A DNA stretch of 64,000 nt from an uncultured Pseudohongiella sp. (GTDB lineage Bacteria; Pseudomonadota; Gammaproteobacteria; Pseudomonadales; Pseudohongiellaceae), in NCBI GenBank assembly GCA_902597095.1, contig CACJWK010000007.1:1-64000 (forward strand). The letters are read 5' to 3'. Within the stretch, counting starts at the first letter, position 1. Each line of letters opens with the position of its first letter. Made by a program: the position numbers and the translations under genes. Of the stretch, positions 1 to 14,400 are shown one piece after another. Under the pieces are notes generated by a model. That model ran no database searches. It was not told the origin of the DNA and saw only the letters and a program-made list of their open reading frames with translations.

Positions 1-363
1 GGCCTTCGGGTTCAGACCGCGGAAGTCCCGGATGCGCGGGATAGAAATGTCGACCAGACGCTCCAGAAACTCATACATTCGCTCACCACGGAGGGTAACC
101 TTGCAGCCGATTGGCCAACCTTCCCTGATCTTGAAGCCGGCAATACTCTTCCGAGCCTTGGTCACTACAACCTTCTGACCACTAATCTTTTCAAGATCCG
201 CGGTGGCGGCCTCTAGAATCTTCTTATCCGCCACCGCTTCGCCAAGACCCATGTTCAGTGTGACCTTGGTAATTTTTGGGACCCGCATCGGGTTATCGAA
301 GCTGAACTGCTGTATCAAGGCAGGGACAACTTCTTTTTGATAATACGCTTTCAACTGAGCCAT
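1..363 (-). CDS. rplE: 50S ribosomal protein L5 (partial, C-terminus outside window)
   Basis: L5 binds 5S rRNA and contacts the P-site tRNA in the large subunit. The visible 121 codons begin [20 protein letters not shown] and contain the family's [12 protein letters not shown] and [10 protein letters not shown] stretches. The family is about 179 residues, so roughly the last 58 lie beyond the left edge. The ATG start is followed at once by a typical L5 N-terminus. It lies 10 bp downstream of rplX in the same transcription unit, as in the spc operon of other Gammaproteobacteria. Confidence 0.96.
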   Translation of the reverse strand, partial: MAQLKAYYQKEVVPALIQQFSFDNPMRVPKITKVTLNMGLGEAVADKKILEAATADLEKISGQKVVVTKARKSIAGFKIREGWPIGCKVTLRGERMYEFLERLVDISIPRIRDFRGLNPKA

Positions 364-373
364 GATTCGTAAC

Positions 374-688
374 CTAGTCTATATCCTGACCATTCGACTT
401 AAACACACGCTTCTTAGCGCCGTCTTCGAGGATTTCGATACCAACTCGGTCAGCCTTGTTGGTCTCTGAATTAAAGATCGCCACATTAGAGATATGCAAG
501 GACGCTTCGCGCTCCACGATACCGCCGGGCTGGCCCAGATTCGGATTTGGCTTGGTGTGACGCTTCACCATGTTGACCCCGGCCACAATGACGCGATCAT
601 CACCGACCAGTTGTGTGATTGTTCCGCGCTTGCCCTTGTCTTTGCCGGCAACAACAATGACTTCATCTTCTCTCTTTAACTTGTTCAT
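374..688 (-). CDS. rplX: 50S ribosomal protein L24
   Basis: L24 starts assembly of the large subunit by binding 23S rRNA domain I. The 104-residue product has the KOW motif near its N-terminus ([14 protein letters not shown]). The frame is open for 33 more codons upstream, but that extension runs back over rplN and shows no L24 similarity. The ATG at 688 gives [20 protein letters not shown], matching known L24 starts. It sits between rplN and rplE in standard spc order. Confidence 0.96.
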   Translation of the reverse strand: MNKLKREDEVIVVAGKDKGKRGTITQLVGDDRVIVAGVNMVKRHTKPNPNLGQPGGIVEREASLHISNVAIFNSETNKADRVGIEILEDGAKKRVFKSNGQDID

Positions 689-713
689 CCTAAGATTCTC
701 TCTAAGCCGGCTG

Positions 714-1082
714 TCAAAGCACTTCAGGAGCCAGCGATATAATGCGCATGAATTTTTCATTCCGGAGTTCGCGGGTGACCGGACCAAAAACGCGAGTACC
801 GATGGGTGCCTCCTGATTGTTCAGCAGAATCGCAGCATTATCATCAAACCGGATCAGAGAGCCGTCACCGCGACGAACACCCTTTTTAGTCCGGACAACG
901 AGCGCGGTAAGCACCTGGCCTTTCTTTACCTTGCCGCGAGGAATCGCTTCCTTCACGGTGACTTTGATGATGTCACCAATACGTGCGTAGCGGCGGTGAG
1001 AGCCCCCGAGCACCTTGATACACATAACACGGCGCGCGCCGCTGTTATCTGCAACATCTAAGTAAGACTGAACTTGAATCAT
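714..1082 (-). CDS. rplN: 50S ribosomal protein L14
   Basis: L14 is a large-subunit protein at the inter-subunit bridge with 16S rRNA. The product has the full family length of 122 residues and begins [20 protein letters not shown], a near-invariant L14 signature; the [11 protein letters not shown] stretch near the C-terminus is also typical. About 98 bp separates it from rpsQ upstream and 25 bp from rplX downstream. All are on the minus strand and probably cotranscribed. Confidence 0.97.
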   Translation of the reverse strand: MIQVQSYLDVADNSGARRVMCIKVLGGSHRRYARIGDIIKVTVKEAIPRGKVKKGQVLTALVVRTKKGVRRGDGSLIRFDDNAAILLNNQEAPIGTRVFGPVTRELRNEKFMRIISLAPEVL

Positions 1083-1180
1083 CGATTCGCTCCATCACGC
1101 AACCCTTATACGAGTGCCGACTGTAAATTCCTTCGTTATGCGCCTATCCCGGCATGCCCTGCGAAGCCCGGAATCTAGGC

Positions 1181-1474
1181 CTATATTTGTGTTGCCCGCT
1201 CATCAATAGACACAAGTGTCCATGACTTAGTCTTGGAAATTGGGCGAACTTCCCTGATCGTCACTGCGTCGCCGACACCGCAGTCGTTGTTGGCATCATG
1301 CGCATGAATTTTGGTTGATCTCTTAATGATCTTGCCATACACAGGGTGCTTCACACGGCGCTCGATAAGCACAACGATGGACTTATCCATCTTATTGCTG
1401 ACCACTCTGCCAGCAGCAGTACGTGCTGTTTTGTCCCTAGCCTCCTGGCCGCTTTGCATCTCAGTTTCCGCCAT
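1181..1474 (-). CDS. rpsQ: 30S ribosomal protein S17
   Basis: S17 is a primary 16S rRNA-binding protein of the small subunit. The OB-fold sequence [18 protein letters not shown] and [18 protein letters not shown] is diagnostic. At 97 residues it is about 13 longer than the E. coli protein because of an N-terminal extension ([19 protein letters not shown]) that has no known role. It lies 59 bp after rpmC in the S10 gene order. Confidence 0.96.
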   Translation of the reverse strand: MAETEMQSGQEARDKTARTAAGRVVSNKMDKSIVVLIERRVKHPVYGKIIKRSTKIHAHDANNDCGVGDAVTIREVRPISKTKSWTLVSIDERATQI

Positions 1475-1533
1475 AACTTGTTTCGCTCTTTCCGTTTCTG
1501 CGCCAAGGGAGCGCGCAAAATGACTTGAATTCC

Positions 1534-1728
1534 TTACGCCTGCTTCTGCTTTTCAGCGATAATCGTTTTTACCCGGGCGATATCTCGTCTAACTGCCTTC
1601 AACAGATGAATCTGACCGAGCTGACCTGTCGCACTCTGCATGCGATTGTTGAACTGATCTTTATACAAATCCTGCAGGTGGGCCCGCAGCTCCTCCACAG
1701 ATTTGCCTCTTAACTCACTCGCTTTCAT
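1534..1728 (-). CDS. rpmC: 50S ribosomal protein L29
   Basis: L29 is a small helical protein near the exit tunnel, part of the docking site for trigger factor and SRP. The 64 residues start [18 protein letters not shown] and carry the typical [13 protein letters not shown] core. A GTG lies one codon upstream, but the ATG at 1728 is better placed behind an AGGG Shine-Dalgarno, so I chose it. It follows rplP by 43 bp. Confidence 0.95.
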   Translation of the reverse strand: MKASELRGKSVEELRAHLQDLYKDQFNNRMQSATGQLGQIHLLKAVRRDIARVKTIIAEKQKQA

Positions 1729-1771
1729 CACTCTACCCTTACAATTCTCGTTGTTTGCCGAGCAAGGCTGC

Positions 1772-2185
1772 TTACATCACCGTCCGCTTCACAAAACTTG
1801 TGTCGAACGGCAACTTGGCGGATGCAAGGCCGAACGCCTCACGCGCAAGCTCTTCATCAACTCCTTCAATTTCGAACATAATGCGGCCGGGCTGAATCTG
1901 AGCGACCCAGTATTCTACCGAGCCCTTGCCCTTACCCTGTCGCACTTCCAGCGGCTTTTGTGTGATTGGCTTGTCAGGAAACACCCGGATCCAGATCTTC
2001 GCGCCACGCTTTACTTTACGCGTCATTGCACGACGAGCAGCCTCAATCTGGCGGGCAGTCAAGCGACCACGGGATACGGCCTTAAGACCAAATTCACCGA
2101 AATCGACCTTGCTCCCACGATGCGACAGGCCGCGGTTTCGACCTTTCATCATCTTGCGATACTTTGTGCGTTTGGGTTGTAACAC
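1772..2185 (-). CDS. rplP: 50S ribosomal protein L16
   Basis: L16 organises the A-site region of the large subunit. The complete 137 residues begin [19 protein letters not shown], the canonical L16 start. The initiation codon is GTG, with GAGG about nine bases upstream; no ATG fits the family N-terminus. It lies 26 bp downstream of rpsC and continues the S10 order. Confidence 0.97.
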   Translation of the reverse strand: MLQPKRTKYRKMMKGRNRGLSHRGSKVDFGEFGLKAVSRGRLTARQIEAARRAMTRKVKRGAKIWIRVFPDKPITQKPLEVRQGKGKGSVEYWVAQIQPGRIMFEIEGVDEELAREAFGLASAKLPFDTSFVKRTVM

Positions 2186-2211
2186 TTCACTAGTCCTCTA
2201 ACACCAATTGC

Positions 2212-2886
2212 CTAGTTGCCGGCTGACGCCTGCTGCTTGGGCACGATAGCTTCGTCCAGATCAAGGACCTCACCTTTGAAGATCCATACCTTCACACCGA
2301 TAATGCCGTATGTAGTGCTGGCTTCCGATGTGGCGTAATCAATGTCGGCCCGCAAGGTATGCAAAGGCACACGACCTTCCCGATACCACTCACTGCGCGC
2401 GATTTCAGCCCCACCCAGTCGACCGCCTACCTGCACTTTGATGCCCTCAGCGCCCTGGCGCATCGCGTTTTGAACGGCGCGCTTCATGGCACGGCGAAAC
2501 ATGACACGTCGCTCCAGTTGTTGAGCCACACTGTCCGCAACCAGCTGCGCGTCCAGGTCAGGCTTGCGAATTTCTTCAATATTGATTTGCACGGGAACGC
2601 CCATCTTGGCCGAAAGAACTCCGCGCAGGGCTTCAACGTCTTCACCTTTTTTCCCGATAACGATACCCGGCCGTGCCGTATAAATTGTTATCTTCGCGGT
2701 CTGTGCAGGTCGCTCAATATCGACGCGGGAGACCGAGGCGTTCGCCAGACGTTTCTTAACAAATTCTCTGACCTGCAGGTCAACCAGCAGGTTATCTGCG
2801 TATTCCTGCCCTTCAGCAAACCATGTAGAGGTATGCTTCTTAACAATGCCGAGGCGAATACCTGTGGGATGTACTTTCTGACCCAT
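2212..2886 (-). CDS. rpsC: 30S ribosomal protein S3
   Basis: S3 forms part of the mRNA entry channel of the small subunit. The product of 224 residues starts [13 protein letters not shown] and contains the KH-domain motif [15 protein letters not shown] around residues 72-87. The C-terminal half has the family's [20 protein letters not shown] block. It is 9 bp after rplV, consistent with tight translational coupling. Confidence 0.98.
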   Translation of the reverse strand: MGQKVHPTGIRLGIVKKHTSTWFAEGQEYADNLLVDLQVREFVKKRLANASVSRVDIERPAQTAKITIYTARPGIVIGKKGEDVEALRGVLSAKMGVPVQINIEEIRKPDLDAQLVADSVAQQLERRVMFRRAMKRAVQNAMRQGAEGIKVQVGGRLGGAEIARSEWYREGRVPLHTLRADIDYATSEASTTYGIIGVKVWIFKGEVLDLDEAIVPKQQASAGN

Positions 2887-2895
2887 CCAAATCTC

Positions 2896-3228
2896 CTAGC
2901 TGTCAGCGACTGTAATTGTGATGTGGCAAGAACGCTTGAGGATGCGATCAGCGCGCCCTTTCGCCCGTGGCATGATGCGCTTCATGGTCATACCCTCGTC
3001 CACACAGATGGTCGAAACTTTCAATTCATCCACGTCAGCGCCTTCGTTGTGCTCAGCGTTGGCGATCGCAGAATTCAAAACCTTCTTGATGACTGCAGCA
3101 CCCTTCTTGGTGCTGTAGGTAAGCAGTTCAAGCGCCTCTTCGACGCCTTTACCACGAATCTGATCAGCTACCAGACGAGCCTTCTGAGCTGAGAGCCTGG
3201 CGCCTTTTAGTCTTGCCGAAACTTGCAT
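2896..3228 (-). CDS. rplV: 50S ribosomal protein L22
   Basis: L22 lines the peptide exit tunnel with a long beta-hairpin, which is the macrolide-sensitive constriction. The 110 residues match the usual length, with [18 protein letters not shown] near the start and the hairpin [18 protein letters not shown] intact and unmutated. It lies between rpsS and rpsC with 9-bp gaps on both sides. Confidence 0.97.
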   Translation of the reverse strand: MQVSARLKGARLSAQKARLVADQIRGKGVEEALELLTYSTKKGAAVIKKVLNSAIANAEHNEGADVDELKVSTICVDEGMTMKRIMPRAKGRADRILKRSCHITITVADS

Positions 3229-3237
3229 CTTAATCTC

Positions 3238-3510
3238 CTAGCGCGCCTTCTTGTCGGCAACGTGGCCCTTATACGTTCGGGTCAGCGCAAACTCACCGAG
3301 CTTATGGCCGACCATATCTTCGCTGACGAAAACCGGGACATGCTGGCGGCCATTATGTACAGCAATCGTGAGGCCGATCATTTCTGGCGAAATCATGGAT
3401 CGCCGCGACCAGGTCTTGATTGGACGTTTGTCGTTGTTATCAACTGCGGTCTGAACTTTCTTCATCAGGTGAAGATCAATGAACGGACCTTTTTTCAGTG
3501 AACGTGGCAC
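3238..3510 (-). CDS. rpsS: 30S ribosomal protein S19
   Basis: S19 sits in the head of the small subunit and pairs with S13. The 90 residues begin [18 protein letters not shown], a diagnostic S19 N-terminus, and include [19 protein letters not shown]. The start codon is GTG behind a GAGGA Shine-Dalgarno at about eight bases; no ATG fits. It is 15 bp downstream of rplB. Confidence 0.97.
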   Translation of the reverse strand: MPRSLKKGPFIDLHLMKKVQTAVDNNDKRPIKTWSRRSMISPEMIGLTIAVHNGRQHVPVFVSEDMVGHKLGEFALTRTYKGHVADKKAR

Positions 3511-3525
3511 GAGTCTAATCCTCTA

Positions 3526-4365
3526 TCACTTGCCTTTACGGGCTGAATTTCTGCGACGTACGATCATGTCGTCGGTTCGCTTATTGGTTCGGGTCTTGTA
3601 GCCCTTGGTAGGAGTACCCCACGGAGACACCGGGTGACGGCCACCGGACGTACGTCCTTCACCACCACCATGCGGATGATCAACCGGATTCATTGCCACA
3701 CCGCGGACGGTGGGACGAACACCGCGCCAGCGCTTCGCACCGGCTTTGCCGAGCGAGCGTAGCGCGTGCTCAGAATTGGATACTTCTCCGAGGGTTGCCC
3801 GGCAGTCGCTCAGCACCTTGCGCATCTCACCGGAACGCAGACGCAACGTCGCATAGTCGCCTTCGCGGGCCACTAGCTGCAGGGAAGTACCCGCGCTACG
3901 CGCGATTTGCGCTCCCTTACCGGGCTTCATCTCAACACAGTGAACTGTGCTACCCAGGGGGATGTTGCGCAAAGGCAAGGTATTGCCAATCTTGATCGGC
4001 GCATCCTCACCAGAGACGACGACGTCGCCCGCACTGACTTTGGCAGGCGCAATGATGTAGCGCCTCTCACCATCAGCATACAGCAGCAGAGCGATATTGG
4101 CTGACCGATTCGGATCGTACTCCAGACGCTCGACCTTCGCCTCGATACCATCTTTACTGCGACGGAAATCGATAACGCGATATTTCTGCTTGTGACCACC
4201 CCCCTGGTGACGGCGGGTGATGCGGCCCTTGTTATTACGACCACCAGACTTTGACTTAGCTGCAGTGAGCGGCGAAAAAGGTTCGCCCTTGTGCAGATCG
4301 GGGTTCACTACTTTGACGACAAAGCGGCGTCCTGGTGATGTCGGTTTACATTTGACTACTGGCAT
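3526..4365 (-). CDS. rplB: 50S ribosomal protein L2
   Basis: L2 is needed for subunit association and peptidyl transferase centre assembly. At 279 residues it is six longer than the E. coli protein. It starts [20 protein letters not shown], contains the [18 protein letters not shown]-binding block, and keeps the functionally important [15 protein letters not shown] loop near residue 225. It sits between rplW and rpsS in the S10 order. Confidence 0.98.
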   Translation of the reverse strand: MPVVKCKPTSPGRRFVVKVVNPDLHKGEPFSPLTAAKSKSGGRNNKGRITRRHQGGGHKQKYRVIDFRRSKDGIEAKVERLEYDPNRSANIALLLYADGERRYIIAPAKVSAGDVVVSGEDAPIKIGNTLPLRNIPLGSTVHCVEMKPGKGAQIARSAGTSLQLVAREGDYATLRLRSGEMRKVLSDCRATLGEVSNSEHALRSLGKAGAKRWRGVRPTVRGVAMNPVDHPHGGGEGRTSGGRHPVSPWGTPTKGYKTRTNKRTDDMIVRRRNSARKGK

Positions 4366-4386
4366 GACTTAACCCCCTACTCCCGA

Positions 4387-4686
4387 TCAACCAATATCCG
4401 CGAAGTCGATCTCATGACCGACTTCCAGACGCACATAGGCTTTTTTCCAGTCGCTCTTGCGACGGATTCTGCCGCGAGCCGAGCGCTTGGTCTTACCCTT
4501 TACGTTCAGCACCTGAAGATCTGAAACCACCACTTTAAAAATGGCTTCTATGGCTTCTTTAATTTCCGGCTTGGACGCATCAACCGCAACCTTGAACGCG
4601 TACTGGTTGTTACCCTCAGTCATCATTGCTGCTTTCTCAGAAACGTGAGGCCCCTGAATGACTTGATACATACGCTCTGAATTCAT
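4387..4686 (-). CDS. rplW: 50S ribosomal protein L23
   Basis: L23 surrounds the exit tunnel and is the main docking point for trigger factor and SRP. The 99 residues match family length and include [16 protein letters not shown] and [20 protein letters not shown]. Its ATG overlaps the TGA stop of rplD by 4 bp (ATGA), so the two are probably translationally coupled. Confidence 0.97.
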   Translation of the reverse strand: MNSERMYQVIQGPHVSEKAAMMTEGNNQYAFKVAVDASKPEIKEAIEAIFKVVVSDLQVLNVKGKTKRSARGRIRRKSDWKKAYVRLEVGHEIDFADIG

Positions 4687-5300
4687 GACAGCATCTCCTC
4701 GGCCTTTTTAAGCGCAGGCACGGTAATCAGCACCTTGTCGAAGCCGATCAGGCTAACTGGATCCAGACCAGACACGTCCAGCACATCAACCTTGTGCAGG
4801 TTACGTGCCGCGAGGTGAAGATTTTCTTCAATTTGATCGGAAACGATCAGGACGTTATCTAGGTCATAGTCTTTAAGCTTGGTGACCAAGTCTTTTGTTT
4901 TGTGGGATTCGACTGCAAATTCATTGACGGCAATCAGTCGGTCTTGTCGGATAAGCTCGGAGAGTATGCATTGCATGGCTCCGCGGTACATCTTTTTATT
5001 CAGCTTTTTACTGAAGTCTTGGGGTCTGGCAGCGAAGGTGACGCCACCGGAGCGCCAGATCGGGCTGCGGATAGTCCCGGAGCGCGCCCGGCCGGTGCCT
5101 TTCTGGCGCCAGGGCTTACGCCCGCCGCCCCGCACTTCAGAGCGAGTCTTTTGCTGAACCGAGCCCTGACGGGCTCCGGCCAAATAAGTCACGACGGACT
5201 GATGCACGAGTGGCTCGTTGTACTCGCGACCAAAAGTCTCGTCAGACAATGAAATCTTCTCGCCCGTTTCGTTACCAGGCAGAGCAAGTGCTAGTTCCAT
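4683..5300 (-). CDS. rplD: 50S ribosomal protein L4
   Basis: L4 lines the exit tunnel; in E. coli it also represses its own S10 operon by acting on the rpsJ leader. The 205 residues include the tunnel loop block [19 protein letters not shown] around residues 58-76, with no visible macrolide-resistance change. The stop codon overlaps the rplW start. It begins 7 bp after the rplC stop, so L3-L4-L23 form one tight coupled unit. Confidence 0.97.
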   Translation of the reverse strand: MELALALPGNETGEKISLSDETFGREYNEPLVHQSVVTYLAGARQGSVQQKTRSEVRGGGRKPWRQKGTGRARSGTIRSPIWRSGGVTFAARPQDFSKKLNKKMYRGAMQCILSELIRQDRLIAVNEFAVESHKTKDLVTKLKDYDLDNVLIVSDQIEENLHLAARNLHKVDVLDVSGLDPVSLIGFDKVLITVPALKKAEEMLS

Positions 5301-5307
5301 GACTTAC

Positions 5308-5946
5308 TTACCTCTTAACCTTGATCGTTGGACGGACAATGACGCTTGACCCGGTGGCTCCCGGTACCGCGCCCTTGATGAGCAGCAGGTTGTTCTCAGC
5401 ATCGACCCTAACCACCTCGAGGCTCTGAGTGGTCTTGCGTTCAGACCCCATCTGACCGGCCATCTTCTTACCCTTGAACACTCGGCCCGGTGTCTGACAC
5501 TGACCGATAGAGCCGGGAGCTCGGTGCGAGATCGAATTACCGTGAGTGGCATCCTGCATGCGGAAGTTGTGTCGCTTCACGCCGCCCTGAAAGCCTTTAC
5601 CTTTGGAAGTCCCGGTCACATCGACCTTCTGACCAGCTTCAAACAGATCGACCTTGATCTCGCCACCGACTTCAATCTCGGCCAGATCCTCTGTGCGAAA
5701 CTCCCACAAGCCTTCGCCAGCCTCTGTGTTGGCCTTGGCATAGTGACCGGCCATCGCCTTGCTGACCCGTGACGCACGACGGGAACCCATGGTTACCTGA
5801 ATCGCGCTGTATCCATCTGTCTCAGGCGTTTTTATTTGTGTCACGCGGTTGGGTTGTACCTCCACCACAGTGACAGGCACAGAATTGCCTTCTTCAGTGA
5901 AAACGCGGGTCATCCCGCTCTTTCGACCGACTAATCCAATCGACAT
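5308..5946 (-). CDS. rplC: 50S ribosomal protein L3
   Basis: L3 is an early assembly protein that reaches into the peptidyl transferase centre. The 212 residues begin [20 protein letters not shown] and contain [17 protein letters not shown] and the [20 protein letters not shown] loop. That loop holds the Gln that PrmB methylates in E. coli. It is separated from rpsJ by 174 bp holding a hairpin, an unusually wide gap within this operon. Confidence 0.97.
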   Translation of the reverse strand: MSIGLVGRKSGMTRVFTEEGNSVPVTVVEVQPNRVTQIKTPETDGYSAIQVTMGSRRASRVSKAMAGHYAKANTEAGEGLWEFRTEDLAEIEVGGEIKVDLFEAGQKVDVTGTSKGKGFQGGVKRHNFRMQDATHGNSISHRAPGSIGQCQTPGRVFKGKKMAGQMGSERKTTQSLEVVRVDAENNLLLIKGAVPGATGSSVIVRPTIKVKR

Positions 5947-6073
5947 TGTTTAGACCTCGTTGTGCAAGGGGCTAAAACCCGCTCTGGCCGCTGACGCGTT
6001 ACACGAAACTTGCTCCCGCAGGGGGAGGCAGAACATTCAGTGCGCCAAAACTTTTAAAACAGCTGGTTAAAAG

Positions 6074-6100
6074 GGTAGCGAGGACTGATAGCTCGCTACC
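6074..6100 (-). terminator. Hairpin between rpsJ and rplC (possible attenuator)
   Basis: A perfect 9-bp inverted repeat (GGTAGCGAG / CTCGCTACC) with a 9-base loop lies just after the rpsJ stop. On the minus strand the stem is followed by CCTTTTAACC, a weak U-run. It could cause partial termination, act as a processing site, or serve as an internal control point that sets S10 apart from L3-L4-L23. The hairpin is clear; its function is inference. Confidence 0.4.
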
Positions 6101-6120
6101 TGGTTATGTCATCCTCCGGG

Positions 6121-6432
<312 letters not shown>

Positions 6433-6790
6433 CTACGTGTATCTCCAAAAAATCGATGTAAAAGAACGGGTTACTGCCCCTTCTTTGACGCGACCATGCA
6501 AGACGCCAAAAAAGGATGCGCATTGTAAGTGAGCCCCCAGCCCAAGTCAACACATTATCAGGCCGAAAGGCGCAACATCCGTGGGCTAGAGCCCTTGGAG
6601 CGATACTGACGAGGCGAGCCCGTTTTTACCGAATTTAGTCGGTCAAAAGGGCATACTTTCCGAAGATTCTTCTGCTGGGCAGGGCAGCCCACGATTGCGA
6701 CCCTGATGACAACTCCTGATCAAGGGCTGTGTGGCGGTCAGACAGCGAGCAAAGCCAACACAGTTAATCGCTCCAGCTGACCATGGCCCT
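6433..6790 (-). other. rpsJ leader and intergenic region between tuf and rpsJ
   Basis: This 358-bp stretch has no gene. Its rpsJ-proximal part is an approximately 85-nt untranslated leader behind the promoter at 6522-6550. The leader is shorter than the 172-nt E. coli S10 leader, and I could not recognise the E. coli-type L4 target in it. The distal part, up to the tuf terminator, shows no feature I recognise. Confidence 0.5.
6522..6550 (-). promoter_or_regulatory. Sigma-70 promoter for rpsJ (S10 operon)
   Basis: Read on the minus strand, TTGACT and TACAAT are separated by exactly 17 bases. Both hexamers match consensus in five of six positions. The bases after the -10 box are GC-rich (GCGC), the discriminator type typical of stringently controlled ribosomal promoters. 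The predicted transcript starts near 6515. Confidence 0.75.
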
Positions 6791-6794
6791 AAAA

Positions 6795-6831
6795 GGAAAA
6801 AAGGCCGGCCCACATGCGCAGGCCGGCCTTT
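6795..6831 (-). terminator. Rho-independent terminator after the first tuf gene
   Basis: An 11-bp perfect stem (AAAGGCCGGCC / GGCCGGCCTTT) with a 10-base loop is followed on the minus strand by TTTTTTCCTTTT. It lies just after the tuf stop codon and separates the str and S10 units. Confidence 0.85.
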
Positions 6832-6848
6832 CCAGTCCGAGCACAGTC

Positions 6849-8042
<1,194 letters not shown>

Positions 8043-8104
8043 AATAGCACCTCATCTAAATTCAATTGCAATTAACTAAAACAGAATTTTCTATTCTTAC
8101 TTAT

Positions 8105-10201
<2,097 letters not shown>

Positions 10202-10241
10202 GGTCTTATCCTGATGGATTCAGAGGAAACGGCAATGACAC

Positions 10242-10712
10242 TCAGAAGCGGAAGTGCGAGAACGCTCGGTTCGCTTCGGCCATTCTGTGGACGTCTTCTC
10301 GCTTCTTGACGGCACTACCGCGACCTTCAGCTGCGTCAGTGATTTCGCCCGCTAGGCGCAAAACCATGGATTTTTCGCCGCGCGCGCGGGAATGCTCCAC
10401 CAACCATCGCATGGCCAGCGCGCTCCGCCGTTCGGCCCGCACTTCAACGGGCACCTGATAGGTGGCGCCGCCGACACGACGAGACTTCACCTCCACCATC
10501 GGAGCGATGGCTTCGAGCGCCGCTTCAAAGACTTCAAGTGGATCAGAGCCGGAACGCTCTGAGACTATATCAAGTGCGCCATAGACGATTTTCTCGGCGA
10601 TTGACTTCTTGCCATCGACCATGACGTGGTTCATGAACTTAGCTAGGATTTTCGATCCGAATTTCGGATCAGGCAGAACTTCACGTTTTGCCACTACTCT
10701 TCTTCTGGGCAT
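10242..10712 (-). CDS. rpsG: 30S ribosomal protein S7
   Basis: S7 starts assembly of the 30S head and contacts the E-site tRNA. The 156-residue length equals that of many Gammaproteobacteria. The sequence starts [20 protein letters not shown] and has [20 protein letters not shown] in its middle. It is 40 bp upstream of fusA. In E. coli S7 represses the str operon at the rpsL-rpsG gap; here that gap is 196 bp. Confidence 0.97.
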   Translation of the reverse strand: MPRRRVVAKREVLPDPKFGSKILAKFMNHVMVDGKKSIAEKIVYGALDIVSERSGSDPLEVFEAALEAIAPMVEVKSRRVGGATYQVPVEVRAERRSALAMRWLVEHSRARGEKSMVLRLAGEITDAAEGRGSAVKKREDVHRMAEANRAFSHFRF

Positions 10713-10908
10713 AATCGACCTCGATGTTTATTCAGGTTAACCCGGGACCTCACAGCGCTCCTCTTAAGAGTAACTGTCACCCGGCCTTACTCATTCTCGC
10801 TACCTTTTTTTAGAGCCGCAGCGAGACACGCGTTCCGTGCGCTTGTCTTCCGCTCTTATGTATTTTGGGAGCTCCCGCCAGCTGTACTGTACGACAGCCA
10901 GACCAGTC

Positions 10909-11283
10909 TTACCCTTTAGGCCTCTTCGCTCCGTACTTGGATCGACCCTGCTTCCTGTCAGCCACACCCGACGTGTCGAGCGTGCCGCGAACTGTGTGGT
11001 AACGCACACCAGGAAGGTCTTTCACACGACCACCACGAATCAGAACCACCGAGTGCTCCTGCAAATTGTGGCCCTCACCTCCTATATAGGAAGTCACCTC
11101 ATAGCCATTGACCAGACGAACACGACAGACCTTGCGCAGTGCAGAATTCGGCTTTTTAGGAGTCGTCGTATAAACCCTCGTACAAACCCCCCGTTTCTGC
11201 GGCGAGCTTTGCAGAGCAGGCACATCGCTCTTAGACACCTTACTCTTGCGGGGTTTGCGCACTAACTGATTAATTGTAGCCAT
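10909..11283 (-). CDS. rpsL: 30S ribosomal protein S12
   Basis: S12 controls decoding fidelity at the A site. The 124-residue protein is complete, with [18 protein letters not shown] and [18 protein letters not shown]. Both streptomycin-resistance lysines (K43 and K88 by E. coli numbering) are wild type. It is the first gene of the str unit, about 130 nt downstream of a good sigma-70 promoter. The 196-bp gap to rpsG shows no ORF. Confidence 0.98.
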   Translation of the reverse strand: MATINQLVRKPRKSKVSKSDVPALQSSPQKRGVCTRVYTTTPKKPNSALRKVCRVRLVNGYEVTSYIGGEGHNLQEHSVVLIRGGRVKDLPGVRYHTVRGTLDTSGVADRKQGRSKYGAKRPKG

Positions 11284-11412
11284 CTTTGTCTCTGGGTTCC
11301 TTTATCTTCTGTCTTTGTCGATTCTTGCCGTGGCGCCGTTATTCGCAAAATACCAGTCGAATGGGTGTCAACGGTTCCGTAGAAACGGGGCGGCGGACAA
11401 AAAGAGGGCCGA

Positions 11413-11441
11413 AGTGTAATGACAGGCCCGTTTTGAGTCAA
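11413..11441 (-). promoter_or_regulatory. Sigma-70 promoter for rpsL (str operon)
   Basis: On the minus strand, TTGACT and TACACT are separated by 17 bases and followed by a GC-rich discriminator (TCGGCC). The transcript would carry a leader of about 120 nt before rpsL. The site lies between the rpoC end hairpin and rpsL, so str genes can be transcribed apart from rpoBC. Confidence 0.65.
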
Positions 11442-11454
11442 CTTTTGCGCGACC

Positions 11455-11486
11455 CGGGATTTCGACCAGAATTGACCGAAATCCCG
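11455..11486 (-). terminator. Hairpin after rpoC (possible terminator)
   Basis: A perfect 10-bp inverted repeat (CGGGATTTCG / CGAAATCCCG) with a 12-base loop begins 12 bp beyond the rpoC stop. No U-run follows it, so it may be a weak terminator or an mRNA 3'-end stabiliser rather than an efficient intrinsic terminator. Confidence 0.45.
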
Positions 11487-11498
11487 ATTCCGAGCCGA

Positions 11499-14400
11499 TT
11501 ACTCAGCTGCAGGGGCCGCATCAGCGCCCGTATCCAAACCCTCCGAGCTCAATGCCTCGGACAACGCCGCTTCAACATCGCTCGCACTGACCGTTTCGCT
11601 GTCTGCTTCCTCAAGCGCCTGCTTCTTACGTGCCTCATGATAGGCCAGCCCGGTTCCGGCAGGAATCAGCCGCCCAACAACGACGTTTTCCTTGAGGCCG
11701 CGAAGGAAATCGCGCTTTCCGGTAACCGCGGCTTCGGTAAGAACACGCGTGGTCTCCTGAAAAGATGCCGCAGAAATGAAAGATTCCGTCGCCAATGACG
11801 CCTTCGTTATGCCAAGCAGCTGGCGGTCATAGCGAGCTGGCTGCTTGTCTTCAGACTCGAGCTGTTCGTTGATTTCAAGGATCTCAGTATAGGTGAGCTG
11901 CTCGCCTTTAATGAGGTTTGAGTCGCCGGAGTTGGTGATTTCAACTTTCCGCAACATCTGGCGGACGATCACTTCAATGTGCTTATCGTTGATCCGAACA
12001 CCCTGAAGTCGATAGACATCTTGCACTTCGTTAACGATATATTGAGCCAGCGCCTCTACGCCTTTCAAACGCAAAATATCGTGCGGCGCAGGAGGCCCCT
12101 CGGAAACTACTTCGCCTTTTTCAATTGACTCGCCCTCAAAAACGGTCATGGTTCGCCATTTTGGAATAAGAGTTTCGTAATGACTGGAGCCATCGATAGG
12201 GTTCACTCCGTCCGTCGGAGTAATCACCAAACGTCGCTTACCTTTTGTTTCTTTGCCGAAGCTAACAGTACCTGATATCTCAGCAAGAATCGCCGGTTCC
12301 TTCGGCTTACGCGCCTCAAACAGATCCGCCACTCTGGGCAGACCCCCGGTGATATCGCGAGTCTTGGAACCCTCCTGAGGAATACGGGCGATAAAATCAC
12401 CAATATTCATATCCGCACCGTCTTTGAGGCTAATAATGGCATTAGCCGGCAAGAAGTAGTGAGCAGGCACCGTGGTTCCCGGTAAACAAACTTCTTTTCC
12501 CTTCTTATCCACAACCGTGACCGCTGGTCTCAGCTCTTTCGCTGAAGACGCGCGCTCGGCGGGGTCAATTACCGACATACTGGTAAGTCCGGTGATTTCA
12601 TCGGTTTGCTCGCGAACCGTAATACCCTCTTCCATCGACGCGAATTTAACCTTACCTGCCACTTCAGACACAATTGGGTGCGTGTGCGGATCCCAGGTCG
12701 CGACGATCTGGCCGGCTTCAACATCGCGGTTCTTACCGGCCGTTACCACAGCACCATATGGCAGCTTATAGCGCTCACGCTCACGACCATTAGTGTCATT
12801 AACGACCAGCTCACCGGAACGGGAGACAACGACCAGCTCCCCTTTCACATTTTCAACGGTCTTCATGTTGCTCAGGTGAATCGTACCGCTGTTCTTGACC
12901 TGCACGCTGTCTGAAGCTGTTGCCCTTGAAGCTGCGCCACCAATGTGGAAAGTCCGCATAGTGAGCTGGGTACCCGGTTCGCCGATGGATTGCGCAGCGA
13001 TCACGCCGACAGCCTCACCGACATTAGCCAAATGGCCACGGGCCAGATCACGTCCATAACACTGGCTGCAGATACCGAACCGTGTTTCACAGGTAATTGG
13101 AGATCTTACATAGACCTGATCGACACCATTTCTTTCTAGGCGGTCGACCATACGCTCACCGATCAGAGTGCCCTTTTCGGCAATCACGTCACCGGATTCC
13201 TCATGGATCACATCAGCGGCCAAAACTCGCCCGAGCACGCGATCACCCAGTGGAGCGATGATGTCACCACCTTCGATGATAGGCGCCATGGTCAGGCCTT
13301 CTTCTGTACCACAATCCTCTTCCGTAATTACCAGATCTTGGGAAATGTCTACCAGCCGTCTGGTCAGATAACCCGAGTTCGCCGTCTTCAGTGCAGTATC
13401 GGCAAGACCCTTACGCGCGCCGTGAGTCGAGGTGAAATACTGCGATACGTTCAGACCCTCGCGAAAGTTGGCGGTAATCGGAGTTTCAATAATCGAACCG
13501 TCCGGACGCGCCATCAGGCCACGCATCCCTGCAAGTTGGCGAATCTGTGCTGGCGAGCCTCGCGCGCCTGAGTCAGCATAGACGTAAACCGAATTGAAAG
13601 ACTCTTGCTCTTCCTCCTTGCCTTCACGGTTAACGACCGTCTCGGTCGAGAGGCCTTCCATCATCGACTTAGCAACAATATCGTTGGCCCGCGACCAGAT
13701 ATCGATCACCTTGTTGTACTTTTCGCCCTGCGTAACGAGACCTGATGCAAACTGAGATTCAATCTCAGCGACTTCCGAATTGGCCTGATCGATAATCTTG
13801 GCTTTTTCGTCCGGAATCTCAAAGTCATTGACCCCGATAGAAGATCCGCTGCGCGTAGAATATTTATAGCCCGTGTACATCAGTTGGTCAGCAAAGATAA
13901 CCGTTTCTTTCAGACCAACGTTTCGATAGCAGGCATTCAGAATCTGGGAGATTGGCTTCTTGGCCATCTTCTGGTTTACCATCGCAAACGGAAGGCCTTC
14001 CGGCACAATGTTAAACAGAAGAACCCGGCCTACTGTCGTATCAACAATGGCTGTACTGGTTTCTTTTTCGCCATCTTCGTTGAGAACGCTTTCGCTAATG
14101 CGAACCTTGATGCGCGCCTGCAAATGGGCATTGCCGGACTCGTAAGCTCTCTGAACTTCCTTCGGATCAGCAAAGACCATGCCCTCACCTTGGGCATTCA
14201 CACGCTCTCGAGTCATGTAGTACAAACCCAGAACAACATCTTGAGAGGGCACGATTATCGGCTCTCCGTTAGCGGGAGCAAGTATGTTGTTGGTCGACAT
14301 CATCAGCGTTCGAGCCTCCAACTGCGCTTCCAGAGTCAGCGGGACGTGAACAGCCATCTGGTCACCATCGAAATCGGCGTTATAAGCAGCACAGACAAGC

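Noticed and set aside
11367-11372. A second TTGACA box upstream of rpsL
   Set aside because: No acceptable -10 hexamer lies 16-18 bases downstream.
11406-11429. Short GGGCC/GGCCC stem with a T-run, read as a terminator after rpoC
   Set aside because: The stem is only 5 bp and lies on top of a good sigma-70 promoter (TTGACT-17-TACACT). The promoter explains the sequence better.
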